A stretch of 33,853 bases of DNA, taken from Dissophora ornata (Eukaryota > Mortierellomycota > Mortierellomycetes > Mortierellales > Mortierellaceae). Shown here one piece after another: positions 10,259-20,965 of the stretch. How positions within the stretch are numbered: position 1 is the stretch's first letter; the number at the start of each line of letters is the position of its first letter. Under the pieces are notes generated by a model. The model was not told the DNA's origin, ran no database searches, and worked only from the letters and a program-made list of their open reading frames with translations. The position numbers and the translations under genes were made by a program. The DNA lies in NCBI GenBank assembly GCA_025201705.1, contig MU616890.1:1-33853 (forward strand), read 5' to 3'.

Positions 10259-10264
10259 TTTATT
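10259..10264 (-). terminator. Poly(A) signal AATAAA for the Tra2-like gene
   Basis: AATAAA on the minus strand sits about 88 nt after the stop codon of the Tra2-like gene. Confidence 0.5.
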
Positions 10265-10351
10265 GCGGAAACCTGATTAGATGCATAACTTCATAAAAAG
10301 TAAACCGTGAAGCAACTAATAGTTGCGTATGACCATGGATTCGTTCTGCGT

Positions 10352-12288
10352 CTAGTATCGATCGTATCTCTCATCGTAGCGGGGTCGGCGCTCGCCGTAG
10401 CCACGGTCGTACATAGACCGGTCATCGTATGGCCGTTCCATGGCATAGGAGGGTCGGTAGTCGCGAGGAGGGCGATCCTCATATCTGGGCCTGGCTCCAC
10501 CCATCCACCTTAAAGATCATAGGCGTGTATACAAAGCAATTAGTATACAAGAGTGCCTTGACACGCAAGCCACATTGATCACCATCGCAGAAAGCAAAAT
10601 GAATATGACTCGGATGGCTCTTGACAGACATGTTTTCGAAGCCCCTCGCCTGCCATAACTTCGATCATACCTGTCGTAGGGTGGGCGAGCGTAGTCTGCA
10701 CCACGGATAGGTCCTCCTCTGTAGTCCCTTGGATCGGGCCCACGAGGGTCGTAGCGAGGGTCAAACCTGTCAACACGTCGATCTATGTCGGAAGAGGAAA
10801 TATCGATGGCTCAGTCTATGGATTCTCCAAACGGGCGAGAACAGTTGGTTTCGCCATCTTCATCCAAGTGCGATACCATTGGGATAATAGTAGGGCATAC
10901 CACCCGCGACCCTCTCCCGTTTGGGAGGTCCGCGGTATTGGCCTGGTGTAGGAGTTCTGGCGCGACCGCGTTTGGCCTAATAATAAAGTTTCAGTAGAGC
11001 ATGATCGCGTCTTAGTTCAGCGCACAAGCGTAGGACTGGACAATCAACACTTTTCTCATTCTTGTCTCCCCACTTGCCAGTTTGACGGACATGGTGCGTC
11101 CATGGAGCTCGAATCCACTCAATACTTGCATGGCCGCATCAGCATCCTCGGGACGGACCATGGTCACGAAGGCAAATCCTCGGGACTCGCCAGTATGAGG
11201 ATCATTCATAATCTGGACTTTCTCAACCTATCAATATATCATCGTATGGTAACTTGTCAGGCTTTTCTTGTTTTGTTTCCAAAATTCAGGAGAAAGGAGC
11301 GCCGCAGAATCTGGAAGAGAACAGGTCGAGATATGAGGGGGCTGAAGAAAGGGGCACAGGGAAATAACAATAACGAGGTGGCACGACTTCTCAACTGCAC
11401 AACTGCCATCGTGTGAGTTGAAACGATGCCATTCGCTACACCCGTCTTCAATTCTCTCTCTCTCTTTCTTTCTCTCTCTCTCTCTCGCGCGCACGCCGTG
11501 TTGCTCTAGAGCAATAGCAATAGCCGGGATATTGCTCTCTGGTAGACGCGTGTGCCCGTGAAATCAACTTGGTCGATTTAACATGGGTGGGGGGGGGGGC
11601 TGACTTGGAGTGTGAGACCGGGGGCTGAAGCTGGATTGGTGGCCTCGAGTTTCCCTTGCTGGGAGGCCACATGGTCAACCCATGGCGAGGGCCCTGCATG
11701 TGTGGCTGTGTGCGAGGGTGTGAGGGTGCCATTGGTGAATAACTCGTTGCCTCACCTTGCCGTATTTGCCGAACAAGTCCTCGAGATCGCCGGCTTCAGT
11801 CTTGGCGGAGAGGCTGTTCACAAAGAGGTTGTTTCCAGGGTTGACAGATTCGTCGATGGCATTGTCGCCGCTGGTGCTGTCAGGTTGAGAGTAGGGGAGG
11901 GTGTTTATTGATACATACAGTCAGTTGTGTGGTTGCGAGTGAGTTCGCTCCAAAGTCGTCAGTCGAGGCGCAGACATGCGTGCGAGAGAAGAGAGAGAGG
12001 GGGGGCGAGGGAGGGGTGGAGGAGATACGTAACAACAAATGGCCATCGCGAGCCACTTGCACCGCAGTGCAACAACACAACAGCAATAACAATAAACAGA
12101 TCGCCATTCACGGGGGTGGGGATGGCACACATGAAACGAGGATTGCTGCGATTAGCAGCAGAGGCACAGGGAACAAACCTAGGGCGTGTGGGAGAGCGAC
12201 TGCGAGGCCGCGGGGATCGAGATCTGGAGCTGTCAGGGCTGGCATCGCGGCCGCGGTGCTCAGAGTCGGGGAATGCCTGCTCGCTCAT
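10352..12288 (-). CDS. Transformer-2-like SR splicing regulator (RRM protein)
   Basis: Nuclear pre-mRNA splicing factor of 249 aa. Minus-strand exons are 12288-12179, 11876-11756, 11227-11078, 10976-10877, 10782-10671 and 10508-10352, with stop TAG; all phases close. An N-terminal Arg/Ser region (SSRSRSPRPRSRSPTRPR) is followed by one RRM with RNP2 NLFVNSL near residue 49 and RNP1 RGFAFVTM near residue 93. Next comes the Tra2-type linker AKRGRARTPTPGQYRGPPKRER and an Arg/Tyr/Asp/Gly-rich C-terminus with repeated RYD/DPR units. The RS-RRM-linker order distinguishes Tra2 from ordinary SR proteins. Intron 3 appears to use a GC-AG donor, because GCAAGT at 11077 gives the conserved linker without extra residues. 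Introns 1 and 2 are long (302 and 528 nt), and intron 2 carries a GA-rich tract. By analogy with metazoan Tra2 it should bind GAA-rich RNA; that is inference. Confidence 0.88.
11228..11755 (-). promoter_or_regulatory. Long intron 2 of the Tra2-like gene with GA-rich tract
   Basis: On the transcribed sense strand this 528-nt intron contains a purine run, positions 11488 down to 11453. It is built of GAGAGA and AAGAAAGA, with GAAGACGG shortly after. Metazoan Tra2 proteins bind GAA/AGAA motifs and control their own splicing, so this is a candidate autoregulatory site. A similar (GA)n/(CT)n tract occurs in other introns of the window, so it may simply be a microsatellite. Confidence 0.3.
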
Positions 12289-12905
12289 GGACTGATGCTG
12301 ATTGGGATTGAATGATATAGAATGAATGCTAGAATGCGAATGAGGCAAGGAGGGTAGCGAGAAGAGGAATCAGAGAGGGAAGGAAGGACGCACGCACGCC
12401 CAACCCACACCATTGGCGACTTTATACGCTAGAAAGCGACGGTCACGTGCGCGAGCACGAGGCGCTGTGCTTCCGCTCGTGGTCGTTGTCTGCACCGATG
12501 GCGACGCGTCGCATACGAGGGCGAAAGGAGGCGCTGCCGGGGTGTCGCCGCAGCGCATGGAGACAGCGCGGGGCTGCCGTACCCCCACCAGCTCGGTGGG
12601 AACCCTCTCGGCCTCTGCTGCCTCTTCAGCAAAAGCGTGACCTCGGTGGTCTAGGCAAACCTTCACAGCCGTCCCCTGATCGACTGCCACCATACAAAAT
12701 GTCTTTTGAGTTCGTCTTTTCTTTCGTTTCTTCCTCCTCTCCCTCCTTCTCTCTCTCTCTCACTCACTCACTCACTCTCTCTCTCTCTCGTTACTGTCTC
12801 CCCCGCTCCTTTTTCGCTTTACGCTCTCGGTGTTGCCTCTACCCCGCCCCTTGTGACAACGTTACCCCTAATTCTAACGCACATACGAGCCAACACCACT
12901 GTTTA
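12289..12905. promoter_or_regulatory. Shared divergent promoter region of Tra2-like and P5B ATPase genes
   Basis: The two genes are transcribed away from each other from this 617-bp region. The left half (about 12400-12650) is GC- and CpG-rich. The right half (12715-12790) is a strong pyrimidine tract with CT and CTCA repeats, typical of fungal core promoters. No TATA box is evident. The frame of the ATPase start is open back to 12447, with in-frame ATGs at 12447, 12498 and 12699, so a longer N-terminus is formally possible. Confidence 0.5.
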
Positions 12906-15900
12906 ATGGTCAATACCCCATTGCATGACCCACTCTCAACCCGCGTGCTCGATATCGATGTCGAATCTATAAGCCAGGTGGAAGGGACCCAGGGAGGCAA
13001 CTCTCTGCTCCCGCGCTCTCGACAGGGCTCACAGCCGCAGCTGTCGCAACAGGACTCATACAGGGCTTCGACCGTACTGCCCAGCTTGCTCCCGTCCAGG
13101 CTTCAGCACCACGCACATGGGGACGGCGACAATGACAATGGAGATGAGGAAGATGAGGACGAGGACGAGGATGAGAATGAGACGAGCGAGACACAGCCTG
13201 TGCTGATGAGCAAGTCATCTCGAGCGAAATCAGCCAACAGGAGACCCTCTGCCTTTGGTAAGTATTGCCGCCACCGAGTAAAAAAAATTTTGATCTGGCA
13301 TAGTGGGCGCTCCTCGGAAACCTAAATGCTGCGAATGGAGATGGGCCTTCGCAGCATAGAGCAGATAACAGCAGGGTATGCGATCCAGGGCCCTGCATGA
13401 GTGCTGACATTCTTTTATTCGCATCTGAACCTGATAGATGGTGTTCACGACCAAAGCACTCAACACGTCCATCTCGAAGAAGAGGACATTCAGCTGACAT
13501 TCACAGGATACAGGTTTCTTCAGATCCGACTCTACATCTACTATCTGGCCTGCGTCTTGAGCGGAGGAATTATCTTCTTGCTCGGACGATGGATGCCTCG
13601 GCATTACATCTCCTTTGTAGCCCAGAAGTGCAACATGGGTCACGCGGACGCTGTTGTGGTTGAGGTATTATAATTGAGTTTAAGACCCTTCCTCTTATCA
13701 TGCTGTCTGTTCGGGGTAACACATGTTTAAACCGGATAGTCAAGTGTATCGCATCCTAACCATGAACACACGTACCATTTAGAATGAATGGGGTCAGATG
13801 ACGACAGAAGCAATCTTTACAAAGTACTATGGAGGACTCGTCAGCTCCGTGTTCAGTCCAGAGCAGATGGAAAAACAGATCGAGGATGATGAGGGATGCG
13901 AGGATGCAGCGGTAAGATGTAGCCTGCATGATTTGATCCATTTGATCCATTTGTTTATTGTTTGAAATTAATCGTTTTACTGTGGGACGCCCCGTTTGAC
14001 TTCCGCTCCCAATAGTCCTCGAGAGTCATGCACGATATGAGATATTTCGACCACCAGTATATTCGATTTATTTATAACCCCGTGGCGCAAGAGTTCATGC
14101 AAAACTCTCAATGGAAGGATCCGGAATGGTCAAGCGTCAGCAAATGTGAGCGCGGTCTTGCGCGGGAGACGCATCAGGAGAGAACCTTGATCTTCGGATC
14201 AAATGTGATTGACGTCCAGGAAAAGACTGTCGGGGAGCTGCTTGTTCAGGAAGTCCTCCATCCGTTCTACATTTTCCAAGTGTTCTCGATGGCGCTCTGG
14301 TTTGCGGACGACTACTACTATTATGCGGCCTGTATTCTCGTCATCTCGACTGTTTCTGTCATTTCAGAGCTGGTCGAGACCAAGAAGACCATGAAGCGGA
14401 TGCGTAATATGTCAAGGTTCACCTGCAACGTTAAAGTGTTCCGAACTGGGAGATGTAGGTTCTAGAAATTCCTGTTTGTAAAAGAAATTCAAGTCGTAGA
14501 CCGTCTTTTATTTCCTCTCTGCGTCAGCCCCTGCCCGTATTGATCGAACGCACCTCTTTCGTTCCTTGTTGCTCGTGCCGTTCTAGGGCGATACATTGGA
14601 TCAGAGGAGCTGGTGCCAGGAGATATCTTCGAGATCACAGATTCAGATCTTTCCGTCTTCCCATGCGATGCCGTCCTGCTCACTGGTGACTGCATCGTGA
14701 ATGAAAGTATGCTTACAGGCGAATCGGTTCCAGTCTCAAAGATCCCAGCGACAGACAGAGCGCTGCAACTACTGGATTTGTCACTGTCAAACATTCCCTC
14801 AGACATTGCTCGTCACTTCTTATTCTCCGGTACCAAAATCGTTCGTGCACGTCCAGGAACAGCAGCTACAAAGAGGGCTCTTCGGGCCGACGACATGGAA
14901 TATGGAATGGACCAGCCGTTGAGAGGAATGGCCATGGTGGTGAGAACAGGATTCAACACAACCAAGGGTGCACTGATTCGGTCCATGCTCTTCCCAAAAC
15001 CCAAAGACTTTCAGTTTTATCGTGACTCTTTCCGCTTCATCGGAATCCTTGCCTGTATCGCCTTTTGTGGGTTCTTGGTGTCAACTGTCAACTTTATAAG
15101 GATGGGCGTTCCATTCAGGCTGATGATAATCAAGGCTTTGGATCTTATCACAATTGTCGTCCCGCCAGCTCTCCCTGCCACAATGTCAATCGGAACAAGC
15201 TTTGCGATCGCACGGCTGAAGCGGTCAAACATCTTTTGCATCAGTCCGACAAGGGTCAATATTGGTGGAAAAATCAATTGCATGTGCTTCGACAAGACTG
15301 GAACATTGACGGAGGATGGACTGGATGTGTTGGGTGTTCAATGCGGTGATAGCGGGACGGGTTCGTTTGGATCCATGTTTAACCGTGTCGAGGACATGCA
15401 GAGCGCACCGGACTCTATGCATGATAAGTGCACATCGCTTTTGTATGCCATGGCAACGTGCCACTCTGTCAAGTCCTTGGGAGGAGAGCTCATTGGAGAT
15501 CCTTTGGACCTGAAGATGTTTGACTTCACTCATTGGATTCTGGAAGAAGGTGGACTTGGCTCAAGGACCTCTGTCGGCTCCGAGACTGCTCCAAATCGTA
15601 ACAGCGTTGTTTCGACAGTCGTCCGACCCCCTGGCGCGAAGCAGTTCAACCTGGACGAAGTGCTATCCCACCACCCCTCAGAGATGAGCGAATCGGTAAG
15701 TGCGTGGAAGGTTTTTGTCGGCACGAGGTCGAAAGCAGAGTTGGTAGATTTCTGACATCGCTATACTTTGCTTCATCTATGTAGGAATCGTTCCTGGAAC
15801 TTGGAATTATCCGCTGCTTCGAGTTTGTGTCGTCTCTTCGCCGAATGAGTGTTTTAGTAAAGAAACTGCACAGTCCAGGGATGGACATCTACGTTAAAGG

Positions 15901-17783
15901 TGCACCTGAGGCTATGACTGACATTTGTCTGAAGGAATCACTGCCTGGCGATTACAAGGAACGTCTGTCTTATTACACGCATCATGGCTACCGAGTGATT
16001 GCGTGCGCCACCAAATCCATGCCTGCTTTGAATTTCGTCCGCGCTCAGCGCATCAAGCGTGAGCAAGTGGAGAGCGACCTTACCTTCCTGGGCTTCATTG
16101 TCTTTGAGAACAAACTCAAGCCGACCACAGCACCGGTAGTTGCTACCCTCACCAACGCTCACATCCGACAAGTGATGTGCACAGGCGATAATGTCCTCAC
16201 TGCCATCAGCGTATCCAGGGAGTGTGGACTGATTAACCGAGCGAAGGAGGTTTACGCGCCGAGGTTCATTCACGGTGATTCCACCACTGAGGAATCGAGG
16301 ATCATTTGGGAGAATATCGACGACAGCCGGATGGTTTTAGACTCCATGACTCTCAAAGTAAGTTACGCTGCTGTTCATTTTGATTGTTGCAATGAAATGA
16401 CAACAGTTTTTCTAATGTTTTGAATTCTGTACAATTTTAGCCAGTTATTGTGGAGACAGGCGACACTAGCCACGGCCGGGAGTTCCCGAGCTATACTCAT
16501 CTGATGAATGACTATGTCCTCGCTGTGACAGGCGACTGCTTCCGATGGATGGTCGACTTTGCGCCAACCTCAACCTTGAACAGGATGCTCGTCAAGGGCC
16601 AGATCTTTGCACGCATGTCTCCGGATGAAAAGCACGAACTCGTCGAGAACCTTCAGGCGATCGGATACTGCGTCGGATTCTGCGGTGATGGAGCCAACGA
16701 CTGTGGAGCCCTCAAGGCTGCTGATGTCGGAATCAGTCTCAGTGAGGCTGAGGCCTCTGTAGCTGCGCCTTTCACGAGCCGCTCGAACGACATTGGATGT
16801 GTTGTCAAAGTTATCCAGGAAGGCCGCGCTGCCTTAGTGACCAGCTTTAGCTGCTTCAAGTTCATGGCGTTGTACAGTATCATCCAGTTCACGACTGTTA
16901 GCTTTCTGTACGCGTTTGCGTCGAACCTGGGCGATTTTCAGTTCTTGTACATCGATTTAGTTTTGATTCTGCCCATTGCAGTATTCATGGGCCGTACTGA
17001 GGCCTTCCCGGCACTGAGCCCAAAGCGACCGACTGCGAACTTGGTCTCAAAGAAGGTGCTGACATCGTTGATTGGACATATTGTAATCCAAGGATGTTTC
17101 CAGGCGACGCTGTTCTGGATCGTTCGTCAGCAAACTTGGTACCAACCACCAAAGTATGAGCGAGGAAAGAAGAATATCGAGTGCTTTGAGAACACGAGCT
17201 TGTTCTTCTTGTCGATCTTCCAGTATTTGCTTGTGGCGATTGTCTTCAGCGTCGGACCACCATACCGCAAGCCCATGACTTCCAATCGTAAGAACCTATT
17301 TTCAAATCCAATTTGCGGCCTTTGTAATTCTGCCAGCACCAAATAGCTAACATGATGTGTTCACCGCGTGAACTAGGCCCGTTTGTGCTGATTACAATCG
17401 GACTGGTTATCCTCTCAGCCTCCATGGTCCTCTTCCCTGCAGACTGGCTCTCCAGTTTTATGCAGCTCCTTTCTATCCCGTTCAGCTTCCGCCTCTTTAT
17501 CCTCTCCATGGCAGGATTGAATCTGGGTCTTGCATTGTTCTCGGAGCACTACATCTTCCCCGTGATTGCCTCCGCGATCGGAAGCATGCTGAACCGCTCT
17601 CGTCGGAAATCAAATCTCGATTATCAGCAGCCCCAAAATCAGACACGGATACAGGTGGATGGACTAGATTCGATCCAAAGCGCTCCGCTCATGACCTCTG
17701 GGGCACAAAGGAAAGAAAGGGAACAAAATGCGAAGGGTGGAAAGATCTATAAGGAGGTTGAAGAGGAGATGAATCAGTCTTGA
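12906..17783 (+). CDS. P5B-type transport ATPase (ATP13A2/Ypk9-like)
   Basis: P-type ATPase of about 1370 aa, probably in vacuolar or endolysosomal membranes. Animal P5B members export polyamines from lysosomes; the substrate here is inferred. Exons are 12906-13257, 13438-13664, 13783-13911, 14016-14454, 14587-15695, 15785-16357, 16441-17287 and 17347-17783, all in phase, with stop TGA. The cytosolic N-terminus has an Asp/Glu run, then the membrane-associated segment [18 protein letters not shown]. Catalytic motifs in order are SMLTGESVP (actuator), [13 protein letters not shown] (the PPALP membrane motif that marks P5B rather than P5A), [12 protein letters not shown] with the phosphorylated Asp near residue 618 (15291), VKGAPE (nucleotide binding), [13 protein letters not shown] and [20 protein letters not shown]. 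Six C-terminal membrane helices follow. No motif is missing, so it should be functional. The start at 12906 is the first ATG after the pyrimidine tract; upstream in-frame ATGs exist. Confidence 0.93.
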
Positions 17784-17892
17784 GTAGAAATTATTTGCAA
17801 TGTAGGCCCTATTTGTGCGTTTCGACATTCCCTTTTGCATTATCCCATTTCTCCTGTGCACTACACACACTACTGAGAGTACTCCATAGACG

Positions 17893-17898
17893 AATAAA
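17893..17898 (+). terminator. Poly(A) signal AATAAA for the P5B ATPase gene
   Basis: AATAAA lies 110 nt after the ATPase stop codon, the first such hexamer downstream. Confidence 0.5.
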
Positions 17899-18024
17899 GC
17901 CTGTCATTGCATATCTAGCCATTGACTATCGTCGAATGCAAACGTCGCCCTGGCATCCGAGCTGGTCTTTTGAAGCACTGTTTGAATGCACTTGTTGAAG
18001 GAGGTGAATGGCGGGGGACTGATT

Positions 18025-18196
18025 GGAGTGACCAAACTGCAAACTGCAAACTGCAAGTGTATGGATCTTCACTTCTCTCACTCTCTTTCCAATCAACAGC
18101 GGCATATCGGGGCTGGAGTGACCAAACTGCAAACTGCAGGTGTATGGATCTTCACTTCTCTCACTCTCTTTCCAATCAACAGCGGCATATCGGGGG
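18025..18196. repeat. Imperfect tandem duplication (90 + about 82 bp)
   Basis: Two adjacent copies, 18025-18114 and 18115-18196, share GGAGTGACCAAACTGCAAAC at their start and a nearly identical 60-bp body ending GGCATATCGGGG. They differ mainly by one unit of an internal CAAACTG heptamer: the first copy has one more. No coding function is visible. It lies about 240 bp past the ATPase gene. Confidence 0.85.
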
Positions 18197-18393
18197 GCGA
18201 GCATCCCTTCCTCAGCCATTGGCTTTCCAGCGACCACTGTGTACGTCTAAAAAGTCCGCAACCATTATCCAAAAAAGCAAGACATGCTGTGTAAGAGGAA
18301 GATAGCCCTTTGGCCCTTCAAGCTGATTGGCTGTTTGAAAGGTAGGCTGTATCCACTCAACAGCAGCCATATTCATATTTGTGACTCTCTGAC

Positions 18394-18440
18394 TATGCAA
18401 GGACTAAGGGCTCTTTGAATATGCAGAGACTACGGGCTCT
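18394..18440. repeat. Pair of 21-bp direct repeats
   Basis: TATGCAAGGACTAAGGGCTCT at 18394-18414 and its near copy at 18420-18440 are separated by 5 bp and differ at three or so positions. They sit in the same repeat-prone spacer as the 90-bp duplication. Confidence 0.6.
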
Positions 18441-20833
18441 GAGCTCGCGATTGGATGAATGGGTAGAGATAAGTGGAGAACTTGTCTCGACCAATAAATC
18501 GACGCCTTTCTTCGTGATCCGTAATACTCTTGCTAGATCTTATGCGTGGACCATGGTGAAAGTAACAAGATGAGTGTTAGTCTATGAGAACAGACCTCTT
18601 GTTCGTTGCAACACAATTGCCTTTGAGTAACCCTTCTCAATCGCCAAAAAAAAAAAAAAGAATCACTTCTGGTGGTTGACAAGTCATTCGCAGTCGTGAA
18701 TGTGACCACCAATTGGCGAAGACTTCAAAAGAAAACTAACTTGAAATCACCTAGTCCCCCCTTGAGAACCAGGCACAATAATGCGCCTATTGCTTTTGTT
18801 TCGGACATTTCCACATGGCGCCTGTCAACCCTCGTTTATTTACATTTTTATATTAAATAGAAGGAATCCCAGGCTAGCGTAAAATAAAAAGAGCAAACCA
18901 AGTGATGAACAGGGTACCCAACAATTTATCAGAGTTGCGCTAGGTCATGCAGAAAAAGTTCTCACGAGGATAATCCTTTCCCGAGCTTTCAACCTCTCAA
19001 CGCCAACATGCAAGGCGATGATGAGAAAAACGAGGAGATTGAAAAAAGAAGAAAAAAAAAACGCATACCTGTAGTCTGGCCTTGTACAGTTCATATACAA
19101 ACTGTACTCTTGTTTATCAAAACTCGGCCCTGGTTGCTCTATGTGGCTCAACACAATTACGCAGGAATGAAGAGCGCAGGGAAAAGAGGTACACGGTACA
19201 ATACCTTGGCCCGGATACAACGCGGGGAATGCCAAAATAGGAAGGTGGAGATAAAGCGCCTGAAGGCGTCATGGCGATGGAGGACAGTCCTGTCTGCCGT
19301 AGCCCTGTTCAAAGCATATTTTTTTTTTCATGCTCCGGCTGTTGCGGAGTGCGGGGTACGCACAGGAAAGAACCCTCTTCTTATTTTTAACGACATCAGC
19401 GGGGCTACGGATGCACCACACGACCAGGACGGAATAGCTTGTGGCGATTTGTTTAATTCCATCTCAGTTTACAAGAGTCACCGCGAAGATCATACAATTT
19501 TCATATGCCTATGACTTCCATTCTCTCTAAAGTAGCTTTACGGAGTGTGTTGTACAGTGCTACATACCCCGCATTGAAAGAGATAACGGTGTTGATCAAT
19601 AATCGCTGCCGCAACGGTCGGATCGGAGTCTGGTACACTAGACTAGCGATATTTGTCGGACTCACAAAAAAACATATGCCTAAAAGGATACATCCCCATT
19701 CTGACACGAATGAAGTGACGGCGATTGTGCCTGTGCTGCGCGGTTACTTTCTAGAGGAACGTGTTTATGTGAAAAACAAGGGAGAGATCCACGCCATCGA
19801 CACTCCTTGGATCCACTTTTTTTTATACATCAGTCCGTGTGGAAAGGGCGCAAGGACGACAAAGAAACGTGTTTACAAGAACACAAGAACATTCCGAGAA
19901 GAGGGCGATTGGGCATATACAGCTTTACTCCTGCTCTATTGATCATCTATTGATCAGGCCGCGCGGGTCGACCCTCATTTTTTTTTTGTGTGTCCACGCT
20001 CTTTGTCGACAAACAAAACTGCTCCGAACATGGAGAGCAATCATTTTTTTTTTCTGTGCTTTTGTCATCTTCTCTCAATATTGCTATTTCTTCTCGTGAC
20101 TTGAGTAAATTCAAAACCCCTGACTTCGACAAGAGACACGAATCACTACGGTGGCGTATGGACCTGAATAACTTAAAAAAAAAAAAGCTGAATAGAAATA
20201 CAAGTGGCAGCAACGTGCGTTTTCCTGTCGAAACATCGCCCCTCACGGGCTAAGTAACCAAGGATAATCGACAACGCGGATAAGGGAGCGTTGTATGCAG
20301 GACATCGTACTGCTAGCGAATCGTGATGTGAATGTGGTGTTGAAGGCAGAATGGGGAATTTGATTCGTCCCAGTAGTAGATTTTCTATTTTCCTTTATAT
20401 TTCTACATCTTTGCCCCGAAACGTGCAGATCTTATTCTCTTTGTTGGTTCATCGACTTGACATACACATGCCTGTTACACGGCGGAAAAGCACACTCGTA
20501 GAAAAGGGGCATATACTTGGTTGGTAGAGACCAGAAAAGGACGTGCCGTGAACTCGAGATCATCTTGAGTCTGCGCGTTCAAATTGAGACATCTGGGCTG
20601 GTGGTCGTCGCGTCTCAATATGCATGCATGTGTGCATGCCGTCGACTGTGTGTATGTCCGTGATTGTACGTCTGTGGTTCTGTGGCCGTTTGTTTGTGGA
20701 GAACGTGAACTAGAAGTAATTGAGGCAAACGGAACTTGGCGACACAGATCAAAAGGAAGTAATCATTGTCGGCGTATAGAAGAAGGCGAAGGGGCTCGTC
20801 AATATCGGATGCCGCTCTCGGTGCTCGTGTAGA
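18441..20833. other. Gene-poor spacer
   Basis: No gene is supported across 2.4 kb. The largest open frames (19008-19514 and 19505-19942 on the plus strand, 18945-19235 on the minus strand) have no recognisable motif, no consistent splice partners, and are interrupted by A or T runs. There is a single A13 run near 18643-18655. Confidence 0.4.
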
Positions 20834-20965
20834 TATGTGAGGGACCGAGACTTTTAGCGGTTGTTAGGGGTCTTTAGTCCTTGCCTAGACTATGGTAGTG
20901 GCTTGGAGCTCCATCGTTCCTCCAAGAAAGACGCACGCCTCGCTGCTTGGTCTCGGTCCTTCATA
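20834..20965. other. 132-nt inverted-repeat element: MITE-like or structured RNA
   Basis: The arms TATGTGAGGGACCGAGAC (20834-20851) and GTCTCGGTCCTTCATA (20950-20965) are inverted complements apart from a 2-nt bulge and one mismatch. Inside are two perfect small hairpins: TAGTC/GACTA (20875-20892) and CTTGGAG/CTCCAAG (20902-20926). Together they fold on paper into a closed multi-branch structure. TA dinucleotides bound both arms, as in Tc1/mariner-type miniature elements. Either a short non-autonomous transposon or a structured non-coding RNA would fit; strand is unknown. Confidence 0.4.

Noticed and set aside
18025..18440. Direct repeats as a CRISPR array
   Set aside because: The copies are head-to-tail or nearly adjacent without regular unique spacers, and the genome is eukaryotic.
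19008..19942. Two overlapping plus-strand open frames of 168 and 145 aa
   Set aside because: No motif, signal peptide or consistent splice structure; the local AT content and homopolymers make chance frames of this length believable.
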